Shown here piece after piece: positions 22,700-34,358 of a DNA stretch of 64,000 nt. Source of the stretch: Corinectria fuckeliana. Its lineage: Eukaryota > Ascomycota > Sordariomycetes > Hypocreales > Nectriaceae. Position numbers and translations under genes: made by a program. Below the pieces are notes generated by a model. It was not told the DNA's origin, did not search any database, and saw nothing but the letters and a program-made list of their open reading frames with translations. Positions within the stretch are counted from its first letter, which is position 1. Every line of letters starts with the position of its first letter. The stretch covers positions 124,001-188,000 of the forward strand of contig WPDH01000272.1 in the NCBI GenBank assembly GCA_019137255.1, given 5' to 3'.

Positions 22700-24860
22700 C
22701 TAGCAAGCGCTTGAAGGGACGTCGAAGCTTTCGGTTCGGCTGCTGGTGCTGTAAACAGCTCCCTCGCCCAAGCCTCTCTTAGCGAAAGCAGTCCAAAGCT
22801 CGCACTTGTTGGCGCCACTGGTGAGGGCAACGTCGGCATCCAGGATGGCGTCTCGGGCCTGGACGAAGTTGGGGAGGCAGGGTTGTCTAAAGCATCCACT
22901 GTTAGAATCCGAAGCGTATCGAGTGAACAAAGAAGGTCAACTCACAGTGCCATGCCGTCGACGACAAGCTTCAGGGTCAGGTACTTTCCATCGGTAGGAA
23001 CACCAGCCGAGTCAAAGGTAGGGATATCGTCATCGTTGCCGCCGTGCTTCTCAATCAGGCCCCAGACCACCTCGTACAGAATCGTGGCCCAGACCGTGCC
23101 GATGGAGTGGACGGCGTTGAGCGAGTTCACGCTCTTGTAGGTGTAGGGGTTCGTCGTCAGGCTGGTGCTGTAGGGGTACGCTCGGATGCCCGCTTCGTCG
23201 TCGGACACCCAGGCGCCCATGGTGAAGTCCTTGGAGCTCGTGTCGCTGGTCTTGATGCGGATGGCCGTCGCGAAGAAGTCGCCCCAGCCTTCGCCCATGC
23301 CGCCGGACTCGGTGCCGGCAAGACAGCCGGAGTTGGCGGGGCCGCCCGTGAGACGGTTGGATACTATCTCGATGTTAGTATTAGAGGGACTGGTGAAACG
23401 ACTCTTAGTGGTGCTTACGTCCGTGGGTGTACTCGTGGATGATGACACCGGCATCGAAAGTGCAGTCCCGCGGGGGGTCGCTGTACGTCCACAGGTACAT
23501 CCTCATGCGGCCAGGCGACCCATCAGCAGGAGTCGCGAAGTTGGCGTTGTTAGTGCCGCTTCCGTCCTGAGCGTTCAAGATGACAAAGTCGCTGCCAACG
23601 CCGCCCTGGCCGTTGTTGTTAACCTCGAAGTTGCCAGCCGCCTCGTTGAAGCCGAGGAGGTAGAGCAAGTCGTGGTACTTGTTTGCCGTGTAGAACAGCT
23701 GGGTGATGGACGCGTCGCGGTAGTTGCTTGGGGTGGCCTCGGTCACGTCGTAGTCGTACTCAAAGGTGAGACTGGTGCTGTTGGGGCGGTAGTTGTCCAG
23801 GTACTCGCTTCCTCCCTCGGGGTTGTCCTGGGCGATGCCGTTGTTGCCCCGGGTGCTTGTGTAGTTGCTTGTGCCGTCGGAGATCCAAGTGAATTCCGAG
23901 GTGGCAATGTTCCAAGGATCCTCGAGAACAGATCGAGAGCCCTCAGATGGGTCGGCAACTGGCCAGGGGCTATAGTAGATGTAAAAAGAGTTGTCAGCGT
24001 GCGTTTGCACAGACAAAGGAGTTTACCATGTCGATTACTTACTAGACCTTGTAGGTGGCGAGATCGGCAACATAGTCGACAACGCCAAAGACCTTTTCGT
24101 TGGTGGCAGCGTCAATGTAGGTGAGCAGCCAGTTGTCCATGACGTCCGTCTCAACTCGCCAGGTCAGAGCAAGCTTCCCATCAGGCTTGATAAGATAGAC
24201 GAGCTTGGCCTCTGGCTTAGAGACAGTGCCAGTGGTGCCTGAGAAGGTGTAATGCTCAGTGTCGCTGCTCTTAGGCCTTGCGGTAGCGTCTGCAGCACCA
24301 ACGGGAAGGGATAGGACGTCCACGGCGCCCTTGAGAGCAGCGACAGGGTCCGAAACATCTCGCTTGGCGAAAGGAGCGGGCAGGTCTCCGGTGTAGAAGC
24401 TGTTTCCGTACGAGAAAACGGTCCCGTCGGCAGCAACCTTGGAGCATCACGTCAGCGTTGCTTTTCATTTGTGTCTAAGTGGCCAGATACTCACGTTCAC
24501 GTTGAAGTTTGCGTTGTCGACATCGACGCCGTTGACTGTCTGCTTGAAGTTCACGTGGGCAACCCCGTTGGAGCCGACATAGTGATCCTCAACGAGACGG
24601 AAGGTCACGTCGCCGACGACAGACTTGACGAGGTCTTTGGCGGTCTCGGTGTAGGTGGCGCGCTTCGTAACCTGCACCGTCGGGTCCTCAGTCACCTTCT
24701 CACTGGTCGTGTACTCAGCAATTTCCGACAACCGGAAGGAGTCCAGGTCAACGCCTCTCTTTCCCAGCTGTCTGGTGGCATGAGGCTCGCGTTTAGTGGG
24801 ATGAGCATAGACTTTGGAAACTGCCAGGCCAGCAAGGCCGAAGACGAGAAGGGATCGCAT
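22700..24860 (-). CDS. Secreted M36 metallopeptidase (fungalysin)
   Basis: Five exons on the minus strand: 24860-24495, 24437-24043, 23969-23419, 23363-22946 and 22886-22700. All four introns (55-73 nt) are GT-AG and phase-consistent, giving 638 aa, the usual size for fungalysins. A signal peptide (MRSLLVFGLAGLAVSKVYA) is followed by a fungalysin/thermolysin-type propeptide (about residues 20-240) and the catalytic domain. The zinc site HEYTHG is at 432-437, with the third intron placed directly after it and LSNRLTGGP resuming in the next exon. The downstream Glu region reads ESGGMGEGWGDFF. It ends in the normal position (VPSSAC). Fungalysins are zinc endopeptidases secreted as proenzymes that degrade elastin, collagen and plant defence chitinases in some pathogens. 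The gene appears intact. Confidence 0.93.
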
Positions 24861-26767
24861 AGTGAGGTTGATGAGAGATGATGTTCGAGAGATAACCAAG
24901 AGACGAGTGGCTTGGGTTGAGAACGAGTGAGACTGGTTGGTTGCTATCTCTAGTGACGGCTAGCACGTTGCCTTTAAGTACTCGGGGTTGAAGTCTTGGC
25001 CTTGCGTGCTCCGCGGCGCAAATCTATCTCCTATCACTTTTCCATGGCGCAACTGAGCTTCCCTATCTGTTGGGAACTTTTTTCAACTCGGTCTCGCTGA
25101 GGCAGTCTTCGCCGGACACGAGGACGGCCTCTCTCTATCATGGACAAGGGCGGGGCTGGAACTTCTGTCTCCGCCACTAGGATACAGAGCTACGGCTTAG
25201 ACCCATGCGATCGAGAGTGGGAAATCGATTACGAAGCAGGGGTGGTGCCCCATGCAAGTGCCCTGAGCACTTTGAGGGACAACATCTCCGCCGTGCTGGG
25301 CAGACTGCGCAACTCAAGAAGAAATGGAATGTTCAACCTTCCAATACGGGCCATGTTAACAAAGCCAATTGCACGGTACTATAAAAAAACAATACGAATA
25401 GACTAGGGAGCCATGAGCTCAGACAAGGTTGTTAACGCCGATGACGGCTGGGGGAGGCCCTTGTCCCCGAGACTAACAGGTGGATCAGTAGGTAAGCTTG
25501 ATCGGAGGGGCAACCTAATAGGTAGATCAAAGGAACACCTAGCTCGCGCTCATTATAATACGCCAAGGCTCGAGTGAGGGATTTGGGAGTAGATAGGTAA
25601 CATATAATACCTGTTACTTGCGTGCTGGCAGGGGATAAGAGCGCGATAAGTAACGTTCGATACGAGACCGCTCTGCAGAAAGTTCCAAAGTTGAGCAATA
25701 ACTGTCTTTACTAAGGCGCCATGGTGTTTATGAGAACCGATCTGCCCTATTCTCCCTGGGAACCTACCGACTGGTGAATCAACAACGGAAGAAACACCAC
25801 TCAGGGAGAGCTCTGGCCTCAAAGGGAAGCTCACAAGCCCTTCTAGGCGCTTGCAGCACGAATGAGAGTCGGCTTCTTCGGGGGAACATGTCTTTAAGAC
25901 GCCGATAGATGGGCAAATCACCAGTTCATGGCGCGACAAGCCCCCCCCCCGATCGTCCCCTTGATTGCTTTCTCGGGGTCGTTCCCGTATATGTAGGCGT
26001 CTCGGTAGATGCGACCGTGGCTGGGGCTGTGACGCCAGACCTTCCTGATCGGGATATATCTCCAGACCGCTGTAACCACCTTATCGGCATGAGGCAGGTG
26101 GAGAGATCTGTAGCCCACTCCCCGCGCAAAAGTCCAGCAAAAGGCCCGCCGAGGGACAATAAGGGTCTACGGACAATGGCTTGGCATGGAATGGCGACGG
26201 AGTCTGAGTCTGGAGGTGACTTGATAAGTTTAGCAGTGCGCACTTTGCTGTGAAATCCAGAATGAGATGGTTCAACCTCTCCGATAAGCTTACAACCTAC
26301 AGTACAGCCCGTGCATTATTGTTAAATCGGTAATACTGGCAATGAACGAGCTCCTGAACAGAGGTTCTGCCACTTACAGGGAGCTGCCACAGCCCAAGCA
26401 AGCGACAGAGCATCGATATCGAGAAAAGGCACCCAAAGCTCCCAGAAAGCTAGATTCCAGGGCAGCTAACTACCTGGTAAGTGGTCAATCGTTAGCTAAA
26501 GTGCGCTAAACAGGGAGCATGTTGTACCGCCCTAGCAAATGCAGGGGTTGGAGAGATGCGGAAATGCATATCATCAACTTCCTACTGGTGAATCCAACAA
26601 CGTGAAGAAAAATACAATATCGATTGAGTATTCAGTCAAGAAGATGAAGAATATGAACAGGAACTGATATCGATACCTTCTCCCTTCAATACCCCATCAC
26701 CAGCAACTCCGTCCCTAAACAAGATGATGCTTCATGCAACAATTGCCCAATCTGCGACCCCTCCAGC
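24861..26767. other. Intergenic, no convincing gene
   Basis: Only unrelated short frames. A C10 run lies near 25941. The minus frame at 25553-25939 (128 codons) has no recognisable features. Confidence 0.5.
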
Positions 26768-28212
26768 TTATGAATAAAGAACTGACGAATACGCTCTGGC
26801 AACCACGCAGAAACGGCACGTAACCTCCAGCAAATGCCGCTCATCGTAAGTGGACGCAAACACTTCTGGGACGCCTCGGTCCACCCCAGCCAGCCGATAC
26901 ACCGACTCCATGGCCGTCCTGACCGAGTACTCGGTTGTGAAGATGGTGTCGCGCGTCGTCTCGGCGAACTGCCCTATGAAGGCAAAGTTCTTCGCGCCTG
27001 CTAGCACCATGGCCGGCCGGTCACCCGCCTTCCGGGGCATGAAGATGGACGTCACGTAAGGCATCATGACGGGGACGCACTTGGCCGCCTCAGCAGCGAG
27101 CATCGGGATGTCGACCGCGGGCACGCCGAGGTGGTGCAGCCATTCCTGCGTGATCTCCTCGCGCGTGCAATCCTGCATGGGCTTCTTGACGTAGTCGCCC
27201 GGCTTCTCGACGAGGAGGCCGTATACCCACACCACGATCTTCTCCTCGGGCTGCTTCTTGAAGTGCGGCTGCGGTTGACGGTCCAGCTCATCAGCCAGCT
27301 GGAGTCGCGGGCCGTGACGATGCCGCCGGTGACGACCTTGCCGCCGAACGGGTCTCGCTTGCAGACCTTCTGGATGTAGACCGGGATACGCTTGTCCAGA
27401 GTCGTAACTGTAGCTGACTGCCATTTCGTGGCGGGTATGTTGCCGCAAAAGACGTCGGGGTGTCCAAGCTCGTGCTTGGACGCAATGCGGCGCCACAAGG
27501 CCCAGGCCGATGCAGGGCCTTCGTGAAGCCTTGCGGGTGTGTGTTGGTCTCCCAAGCCGGAGTTCTCAGTCAAGACCAGGGACTCGTACTGGTTGTACTT
27601 TGTGAACTTGAGCGTCGAGAAGTCGGGAATGCCGTAGATGTGGTTGACGAACCGGTGGAGATACAGCTTCAACTCCAGCGCAGAGTGCTAGGTCTGAAAG
27701 GCAAACATGGTCCGCCAGTAGAGCCAGAAGTTGCTCTCGAAGAAGTCCTCGGCGAAGACCTGGCCGATGCGCTTGTCCTCGACCTCCCGTCTCGTAGCCA
27801 GGAACAGCTTGACCATCTCCTTCTACGCCTTCTCGCTCAGGGTGAACAGCTTCCCCGTCTTGGCATCCTGGCCGCACCTGACGGTGGCTCTCTGCAGGGA
27901 ATAGTTGGGGCCCCGCTTGTTGAGCCGGTAGAACTCGTCTAGGACGCTAGCGTCCTTCTCCTCCAAAGAGGGTACGGAGCGGAACAGGTCCCAGAGGCAT
28001 TCGAAGTGTGCTTCCATCGCCCGGCCGCGGCGGATGATGAGCTCTCCGAAGATGGTAATGTTCTTGCCGGGCATCTGGGCGTCGCGGATGAGGAATGCCG
28101 CGGTTGAAAGGCCGGCTAGACCGGATCCAACAATCCACGCCGACTTCTTCTCGATCCCCTCGGGCTTGAGAGGACGAGCAAAGGCCTCGTAGTTGCCGCT
28201 GCTGTAGTACAT
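26768..28212 (-). pseudogene. Decayed oleate hydratase (myosin-cross-reactive antigen family)
   Basis: The minus-strand start MYYSSGNYEAFARPLKPEG is typical of the family and is followed by the FAD dinucleotide-binding motif GSGLAGLSTAAF. Decay is obvious. The segment after GKNITIF is missing its usual substrate-loop region. In-frame TAG stops stand at 27823-27825 and 27688-27690. A block after YESLVLT is deleted. A frame change near 27290 precedes the segment KKQPEEKIVVWVYGL. The C-terminal 60 or so residues are replaced by unrelated sequence after FASTYDERHLLEV. The remaining pieces (TMFAFQT, FCGNIPATKWQS, FIGQFAETTRDTIFT) are well preserved, so loss is recent. Intact enzymes add water to oleate to give 10-hydroxystearate using FAD. 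The neighbouring monooxygenase is on the same strand. Confidence 0.85.
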
Positions 28213-28831
28213 TACGGAGGAGTGATGATTGTGATTGAAATGTGTGTGAAGTGTTTGTATTTGCGAATAGCCGCTACCATACCCAGCACAGATGGTGATA
28301 CTTATAATGCTACATCTGCTGTCGAAGAAGCCCTCACTCTTCTCGTAGCATCAGATCATATCGTGCAATTTGGCAATCGACTTTAACTATCGCCGAGGAT
28401 GCACTCCCAGACTCTCGCTACTCGGTAAAGGGACCCTTTGACAGCGGCATCCTCAAACGGGTAATTGCAAGTCTCAGTCTTGTGGGGTTATCGTGACGAA
28501 CATCGCATTTCTCTCGGCCGTCTACTTACCCTACGACGTGGTTGTTTATTCGACTTTGTAGAAGATGATTCAGTCTTACTTCTGTGATGTGTGATGGCCA
28601 ATCCATTAGGACCCCATTCCGCGGTGCTCCGGCTCTAAAGAGATGGGTGCGGTGCTGGTTCCTCGGGAGATGCATCTCAAGGACTGTGGTACTGTGACAC
28701 GTGCTATTGATATAGTAACATCATACAATATGCTATAACTTGGCCATGAAAGAATGCTTAAGAACAACCGTCGGTGAAATTGGTACTGTGTATACTCTGT
28801 AAACTACTCAACCAAACACTGACCCGAACCA
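28213..28831. other. Intergenic between hydratase relic and monooxygenase
   Basis: Contains a TATA-like TTATAAT element near 28300 upstream of the hydratase relic. No open frame of note. Confidence 0.5.
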
Positions 28832-30803
28832 TCACGCCTCTCCGTCCCGATACAATCCCTCCTCAAGCCCCTTGATCTGTAGCGCTAGGAGCCGAGAGTA
28901 GTAGCGGCACATGGCCAAGTTCCCGCCGTGAAACCAGAACCCAGGGTGTCCACTGCGCTGCCAGATGGTCCGCATCTCTCCCTCATCGTTGAACCCCCAT
29001 ACATCGCCAACCCTGTCCGCAACTTCGTCGCCAAACATCAACCGAGTTTGCGTGCGCATGTTCTGGTAGCCAGTTGCAAACACAATCTCGTCGGCCTCCA
29101 GCTCAGACCCGTCCGCGAACCTCAGCCCGTGGGGGAGCACCTCTGCAATCTCTTGCCCTTGCTTGACCTTGATCTTGCCCTCGGCGATCATCTCGGACGC
29201 GCCAATGTTGATGTAGTAGCCGCCGCCGCGCTGGAAGTACTTGAAGAAGAGCCCCGCGCCGTCGGGCCCGCGGTCGACCTTGAAGCCGGCCTTGTCCAGG
29301 CCCTCGAGGATCTCCTTGTCGCACTCGGCCTGTCGCTCTCCGACCTTGACCTGGATAGCCTTGAGCACAGGGGTCGGCAGGCCGTGGATCAGCATGTCCG
29401 CGTCGTCCACGGGGGGTCCGTCCTCCGAGTAGATGCCCTTGAGGGAAATCTCCGTGATGGCCTTGGACGACACGACGTGGGTGGTTGATCGCTGGACCAT
29501 GGTGATCTCGTAGCCCTTCTCGAGGAAATCCTGCGCAATGTCGTGGGCCGAGTTGCAAGACCCGACCACGATGGCCTTCCTGCCCTGGCTGTTCTCGCGA
29601 GCTCCCGGGAACTCGGACGAGTGGCACAGCCGGTCGCCCTTGAAGTTCTCAACCCCTTTGACGTGCGGCTGGTTCTTCTTGCCGGAGTGCCCCGTCGCCT
29701 GGATGAGGTGGCGGGGGTAGAATGTGCGGACCTCGCTGGTTCCGTCCGCGGCCTTTCGGTTGACGATGACGGTCCAGAACTGCTTCTTGTCGTCGTACTT
29801 GGAGTAGACAAGCTCTGTCCGGGTCCAGACGTTGAGCTCGAGCAAGGTGGCGTATGCCTCGAAGAAGTCGGCCAGCTTGTCCTTGGGCGTGAAGATTGGC
29901 CACGTCGCAGGGAAGTTGAGATACGGCATGTGGTCGTACCAGACGGGGTCGTGGAGGACGAGCTGGTGGTAGCGCTTGCGCCAGTTATCGCCGACGCGCT
30001 CGTTCTGATCAACAACGAGTGTCTCGACACCGAGCATCTTGAGTCGAGCAGCAGCCGTAAGACCAGCTTGGCCACCACCTAAGAAGAAAGGCGTTAGAAT
30101 AGGGCAGCAGTCTCCAGGTGCAACTCAACTTACCAACTACCAAGACAGCGGGATCGTTGCCAGCGTTAAAGTCCTTGGCCTGGGCTCGCTTGTCGGCCCA
30201 GTTCTTCCGGCCGGGCTTCCCACCGTGCTCAGCGCCCTTTACTCGGCGCTCGTTAATAACCTCCTCGTACCCGCGGAGCTCCTCGAGCCGCGTGTACAGG
30301 GTGAAGAACTTCCACCGGCCGCCGTGCTCGACGATGCGAGCAAGGCCAACGCCGGTGCCAACGACGGTCTCGGCGACGACGAAGAACTGGATGCCGGTGA
30401 CGTTCCCCGAGGCGTCGATGGGGACAGCCTTGGGAGCCTTGACAGCTGTGGCGTTGTCGATGGAGAGCTTCCGCAGCCGGAAGCCATCTTTGGACCCTGC
30501 GCAGCCCTGCAGGAAGTCTTGGATGCGAGGGGGGCTCTGGACGGTGCGGAACACCCATGTCAAGGCGAGGTGGTCGCGCCAGTAGCCGTCATCGACGAAG
30601 AGGTTTGCCAGGGCTGCGTAATCACGCTTGTCCAGGGCCTTGTTGAAGCTGTCGACCAATGTCGCGGCGGCGTCGGCGGCGTTGATGGCGCCGGTGGACT
30701 TTTGTGCGGGGGGGAACTTGGCAACGGGGATGTTGACAGATCCAGGCACGGTTCGCATGTGGGAGGGGACGGGCTGGACCGTCTGGACGTCGACGGTGGC
30801 CAT
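28832..30803 (-). CDS. FAD/NADPH monooxygenase (FMO/YUCCA-like) with N-terminal NTF2-like domain
   Basis: Two exons, 30803-30134 and 30078-28832. The 55-nt intron (GTAAGT...TTCTTAG) lies inside the FAD-binding motif, and splicing restores VLVVGGGQAGL at about residue 219-229. The product is 638 aa. The first 215 residues include an NTF2/SnoaL-like domain (AADAAATLVDSFNKALDKRD...). The flavoprotein part has the first Gly-rich motif, the FMO-type signature FKGDRLCHSSEF, the NADPH motif VGSCNSAHD at about 395-403 (Cys where Gly is usual), and ATG motifs (QATGH, FATGY). Such fungal proteins oxygenate small lipophilic or N/S-containing substrates in the cytosol. The substrate here is unknown. The start at 30803 is preferred over the in-frame upstream frame to 30860. 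Its proximity to a dead oleate hydratase may be coincidence. Confidence 0.9.
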
Positions 30804-30881
30804 ACTGAAGGGGCAGAGCTTGAGGAGGATATAATGTAGAGGGGGTAAGGGAGGAATCAAGAAATATGTGTTTGCGGGGTG

Positions 30882-30905
30882 GTTGTTGTTGTTGCTGTTG
30901 TTGTT
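30882..30905. repeat. GTT-type trinucleotide microsatellite
   Basis: GTT repeats interrupted by one GCT, in the 5' region of the monooxygenase gene. Confidence 0.7.
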
Positions 30906-32326
30906 AGTGTGATGATGATCAAGATGGGTTGAAGAGGTGATGTTTAGTTTGGACAGGATTCCCGCTTCATTAAGTACTAGTTGATCTTATCCCGACGCAC
31001 TCACCCAACAGCGAAGCAGGCATTACAGAAGCAACCGAAGCTCGTGATCGCATTCGAACAGCCATAACCCAAGCCGCTCGAGCTCCCCCGCTTCCTCCGC
31101 CCCCCATAGACTACTGTTAGTATGACCGCTACACTAAAAGGCAAGGCACCTTGCTCTTAGGCAGGTCATATCTGTCATAATAGGTGGTCACCCACCAACA
31201 ACTACCCCGGACTTCAACCCCGCACCCGGCATCGTCACTGCGGAGACTGCGGAGGCTGCGGAGGTTGCGGAGCCGACTGAAGTGGCGGACCCGATCGACC
31301 TTTTTTTTCCTCTTCCTTCAGCCTCAGTCGGTCCCGATCAGAAGTCAAAGGCCGACCCGACGCTAGGCCCGCTATGACTGAGCTTGCGTCGTCTTTTCCC
31401 GCAAGCAGCTAGTTGGGTTAATGGGGATGCAGAGAGTGAGTGTGCCACGTGCTGGTTACGGCAAGGCGTAATATGTGGTTATATGTCAATGCGGAGGGAT
31501 TGTGGGGAGTAGCGAGGATGAACCTCCGGTGATGGTAGCTGGTAGACTATGCTTGCTTGATTGTTTGATTTCTTGTGTGGGCCAACTGATGGGTCTGTCT
31601 ACAGCCTCCCTGTCTAAGCTGGCTAACGTCTCTCTCCAGGCTAGTATCTGTATATACACCATGTTTACTCCCATGCTTGTATGATAAGCATCTCACGTCG
31701 CTCATGTCACTCCCATCTAGAGAACCAACGAACTATCCAGGCACTCGGCATACTCCCTCTCAATGTCCATAATGAAGCCTGCCCTGCAAACCAGCCCAAC
31801 AGCGCCCCCTTGTGATGCCACGCTATCAAAGCCTCTCCCCGCCTCATCCCCGCTTACCTTTTCGCCTTCAAGCAATCTTATTTAAGAGCTGCTTGCACTA
31901 GTCTTTGTTAGACAGCCGATGCAACGCCAATACCTTTGGTCCCGCTCCGTTGATTCATCCGATCGCAGAGCCACTGCGTCCTAAGCCGCAGTCTCATTTC
32001 TCGGTACCGTCCAAGCGACTCCGACCCTTCCGGAACGTGCCTGGGATCTGCCCAGCCACAGCACTTGCTGGTTGGCTCAACCCAAGCCGAACCGTGATTT
32101 GGACTTTTGAATCTGGCCAAAGAGGAACTTGAGCCAAGTCGCCGATCTCAACAGACGACCGTTTCCCCGGTTCCCCAGACCCCCCTCTGGACTCCCCCCC
32201 TAGACTCTTCTCCCCCCGGACTCCTCACCCCGGATCAACGGACATCTAGGCAATCCGTCTGGCCAGCTTGAGACCCGGCACTTCGCAACCCCCCAGGCAT
32301 CTCCCTAAGTGCGGGGAAATTCCCGA

Positions 32327-32333
32327 CTATATG
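32327..32333 (+). promoter_or_regulatory. TATA-like element of the acetate transporter-like gene
   Basis: CTATATG about 100 nt upstream of the ATG at 32431, followed by a CT-rich leader typical of well-expressed fungal genes. Confidence 0.35.
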
Positions 32334-32430
32334 TTTGGTCCTTGCCTCTTGAACTTTCCTCTTCTGCATATTCCCACAATTCTCCCCAGATCTTCATTCC
32401 ACTTCTTTCTCACCCATCCCCACCGGCACC

Positions 32431-33485
32431 ATGTCTAGCGAAAACAGCAAGATCAACAACGAGCATCGCGATGAGATGCTGAACAGGATCCAGACCGCAG
32501 GCAGCATCTCGCTCTCCCCCGAGCTCTTCGAGCAGCTCTACCTGTCGCCGCAGAATCGTGTCAAGGGCCAGCTGCGACACACCTTCGGCAACCCGACGCC
32601 AGTGGGTAAGACCAAGGCCGTTTGCCCCTTGCAGATATCCTGTGCTGACGGAAACACAGCGCTGGGAGGCTTCTTGCTTTGCACCACTCCCATCTCTATG
32701 TCGCTGCTAGAGTGGCAGGGCGCTGGTGGGTTTGGAGCCGGTGCAAACGTGTAAGTCGCCCTGCAGCAGAGTCTTCGAGGTAGCTAATGTGTTTTCCAGC
32801 GGCTCGTACTTCTACATGGGAGGTCTTCTCCTCGTGCTTGGTGGAATCGGAGAATGGATCCTTGGTAAGTTGACCTTACCCAGCTGGCTGCTCATCCTGG
32901 GGCAGTATTCACATTTCCTTCTAGGCAACACCTTTCCGGCCACCGTCTTCAGCCTCTTCGGAGGGTTTTGGCTAACCTTTGGGGCCACCATTGTTCCTGG
33001 CTACGGCGCTTACGGCCTGTACTCGACGACCGGGTCTGTTGCGGAGGGCCTGAGCGAAGAGCAATTCTACGCCACATTCTCCTTCTTCCTGGTAGCCATG
33101 ACGATTCTCTGCGCCATCTTTACTGTGGCGAGCATTCGCACCAACGTGGTCTTGTTCACGATCCTCCTCCTCCTGGTACCTACCTGTAAGAACCTGCATC
33201 CTGCTCTACGCCGGAAAGCTGAACTATGACTGACTCTGGTTGGAAACAGTCAGCTGTCTCTCCGCGTCGTTCTTCGCCGTCTCGCAGGACCACGCCTCGA
33301 GCGCGAAGACGTTCCAGCACGCTGGCGCTGGTCTTTTGCTGGCTGTTTCGTTCCTTGGGTGGTATATATTCCTGGCGCTCGTTCTGATGGCCGTGGACTT
33401 TCCGTGTGTCCTGCCTCTCGGCGATCTCTCCACCGTGATTCCTGGTCGTGCCGACCGAACTCGGGTGACCAATGACAAGGCTTAA
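32431..33485 (+). CDS. GPR1/FUN34/YaaH (AceTr) family acetate-type transporter
   Basis: Five exons: 32431-32605, 32660-32750, 32800-32864, 32925-33185 and 33250-33485. The four introns (49-64 nt) all start GTAAG and end AG, and phases join to a 275-aa protein, the usual length. The family signature N-P-x-P reads NPTPVALGGF at residues 54-63 and is rebuilt across intron 1. Six hydrophobic segments follow (FLLCTTPIS..., GSYFYMGGLLLVLGGIGEW, TVFSLFGGFWLTFGA, FSFFLVAMTILCAIF, VVLFTILLLL, AGLLLAVSFLGWYIF). Members such as yeast Ato proteins and Aspergillus AcpA move acetate or ammonium across the plasma membrane. It lies 0.9 kb upstream of a same-strand Zn2Cys6 regulator. Carbon-source regulation is plausible but inferred. 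Confidence 0.93.
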
Positions 33486-34358
33486 TCGGCTTGAATCGTG
33501 GTATATAGTATGGGAGCCGTGCATCCTGTGATACAGAGGGACGATGGAACACCGTCAGATGATGGAAGCTGTTGTGGCATATTAATTAAGCTTGTTTAAG
33601 AGCCTTGGATGGTGTGTAGTCTTGACGTTAATCGTCTTTCATAAAGCCTGTTAAACCCTCCACAAGTATGGCAGGTAGTGATCGTCGACTTGTCCTTGGG
33701 GCCTGTAGACACGTCCAGAGAATCCAGTGCGCATGTGCGGAGGGTTATCATCTTCCAGACCGCTCAGGCCCCCCGTCCACGTAACTGCAACTCAATGACT
33801 CGGTAGCAAGGGGCAGCAGGCTCTGTATCCGGAACCAACCTATACCGACAGGCAGGTTGAAGATCCACATCCAAATCTCCCATCCCGGCTCAGGCTGTTC
33901 CCCACGGGCGCAATGCAAGTCCGCTCAGACCCTCGGAACGCTCACGCGGCCTTTGGCTTTCACCCACCGGGCTCCAGCTTCCCCGCACTGAGGACAACTC
34001 GCCTCTGGACTAGTTGGACCCTTGCAACCAATTGGACCGTGGCCAAAGGACGAGGCCAAGATGTTCCATGTGGAGTCGTTCCTCCTAGCGCAGTGCGGGG
34101 AACATGGCGAGTCGGCAAAGCGGAATCGGATCCTGGATAAGTAGGGGACTAAGTTATCTCTCTCTCACGGCTCCTCTCTCTCCTCCTCTTCACCTTGTTC
34201 TTGGATGAAATCCACAGCAGTCGGCTCCGCGCATTCCACCCAGCTGGACTATACTGTACTGTACTGTACGTTGCATGCATGCACCTGGTCTGACAGCTTG
34301 GAGTGGATCGGTTTATGCGCTCGCCCTGGGTTTCCGCAACCCTGATACGCTCTGCTCA
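33486..34358. other. Intergenic, promoter of the Zn2Cys6 gene
   Basis: No gene seen. Short tandem TACTG units (34254-34268) and a CT-rich run lie before the ATG. Confidence 0.5.

Larger units (their letters stand above)
30804..32430. other. Intergenic; divergent promoter region with CT-rich tracts
   Basis: Includes a GTT-type microsatellite, a GCGGAG-rich patch near 31238-31262, and a long C-rich stretch (32150-32240) before the acetate transporter-like gene. One GCGGGG near 32311 matches the CreA consensus SYGGRG, which is only suggestive. A 60-codon frame near 31184-31366 has no support. Confidence 0.45.

Noticed and set aside
23186..24124. 312-codon plus-strand frame
   Set aside because: Antisense to the fungalysin exons; it crosses two of its introns and has no domain.
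29389..30078. 229-codon minus frame inside the monooxygenase exon
   Set aside because: Ser/Thr/Arg-rich shadow of the FMO gene in another frame.
31184..31366. Frame over the GCGGAG-rich patch
   Set aside because: Short repeat-driven frame without start context, introns or similarity.
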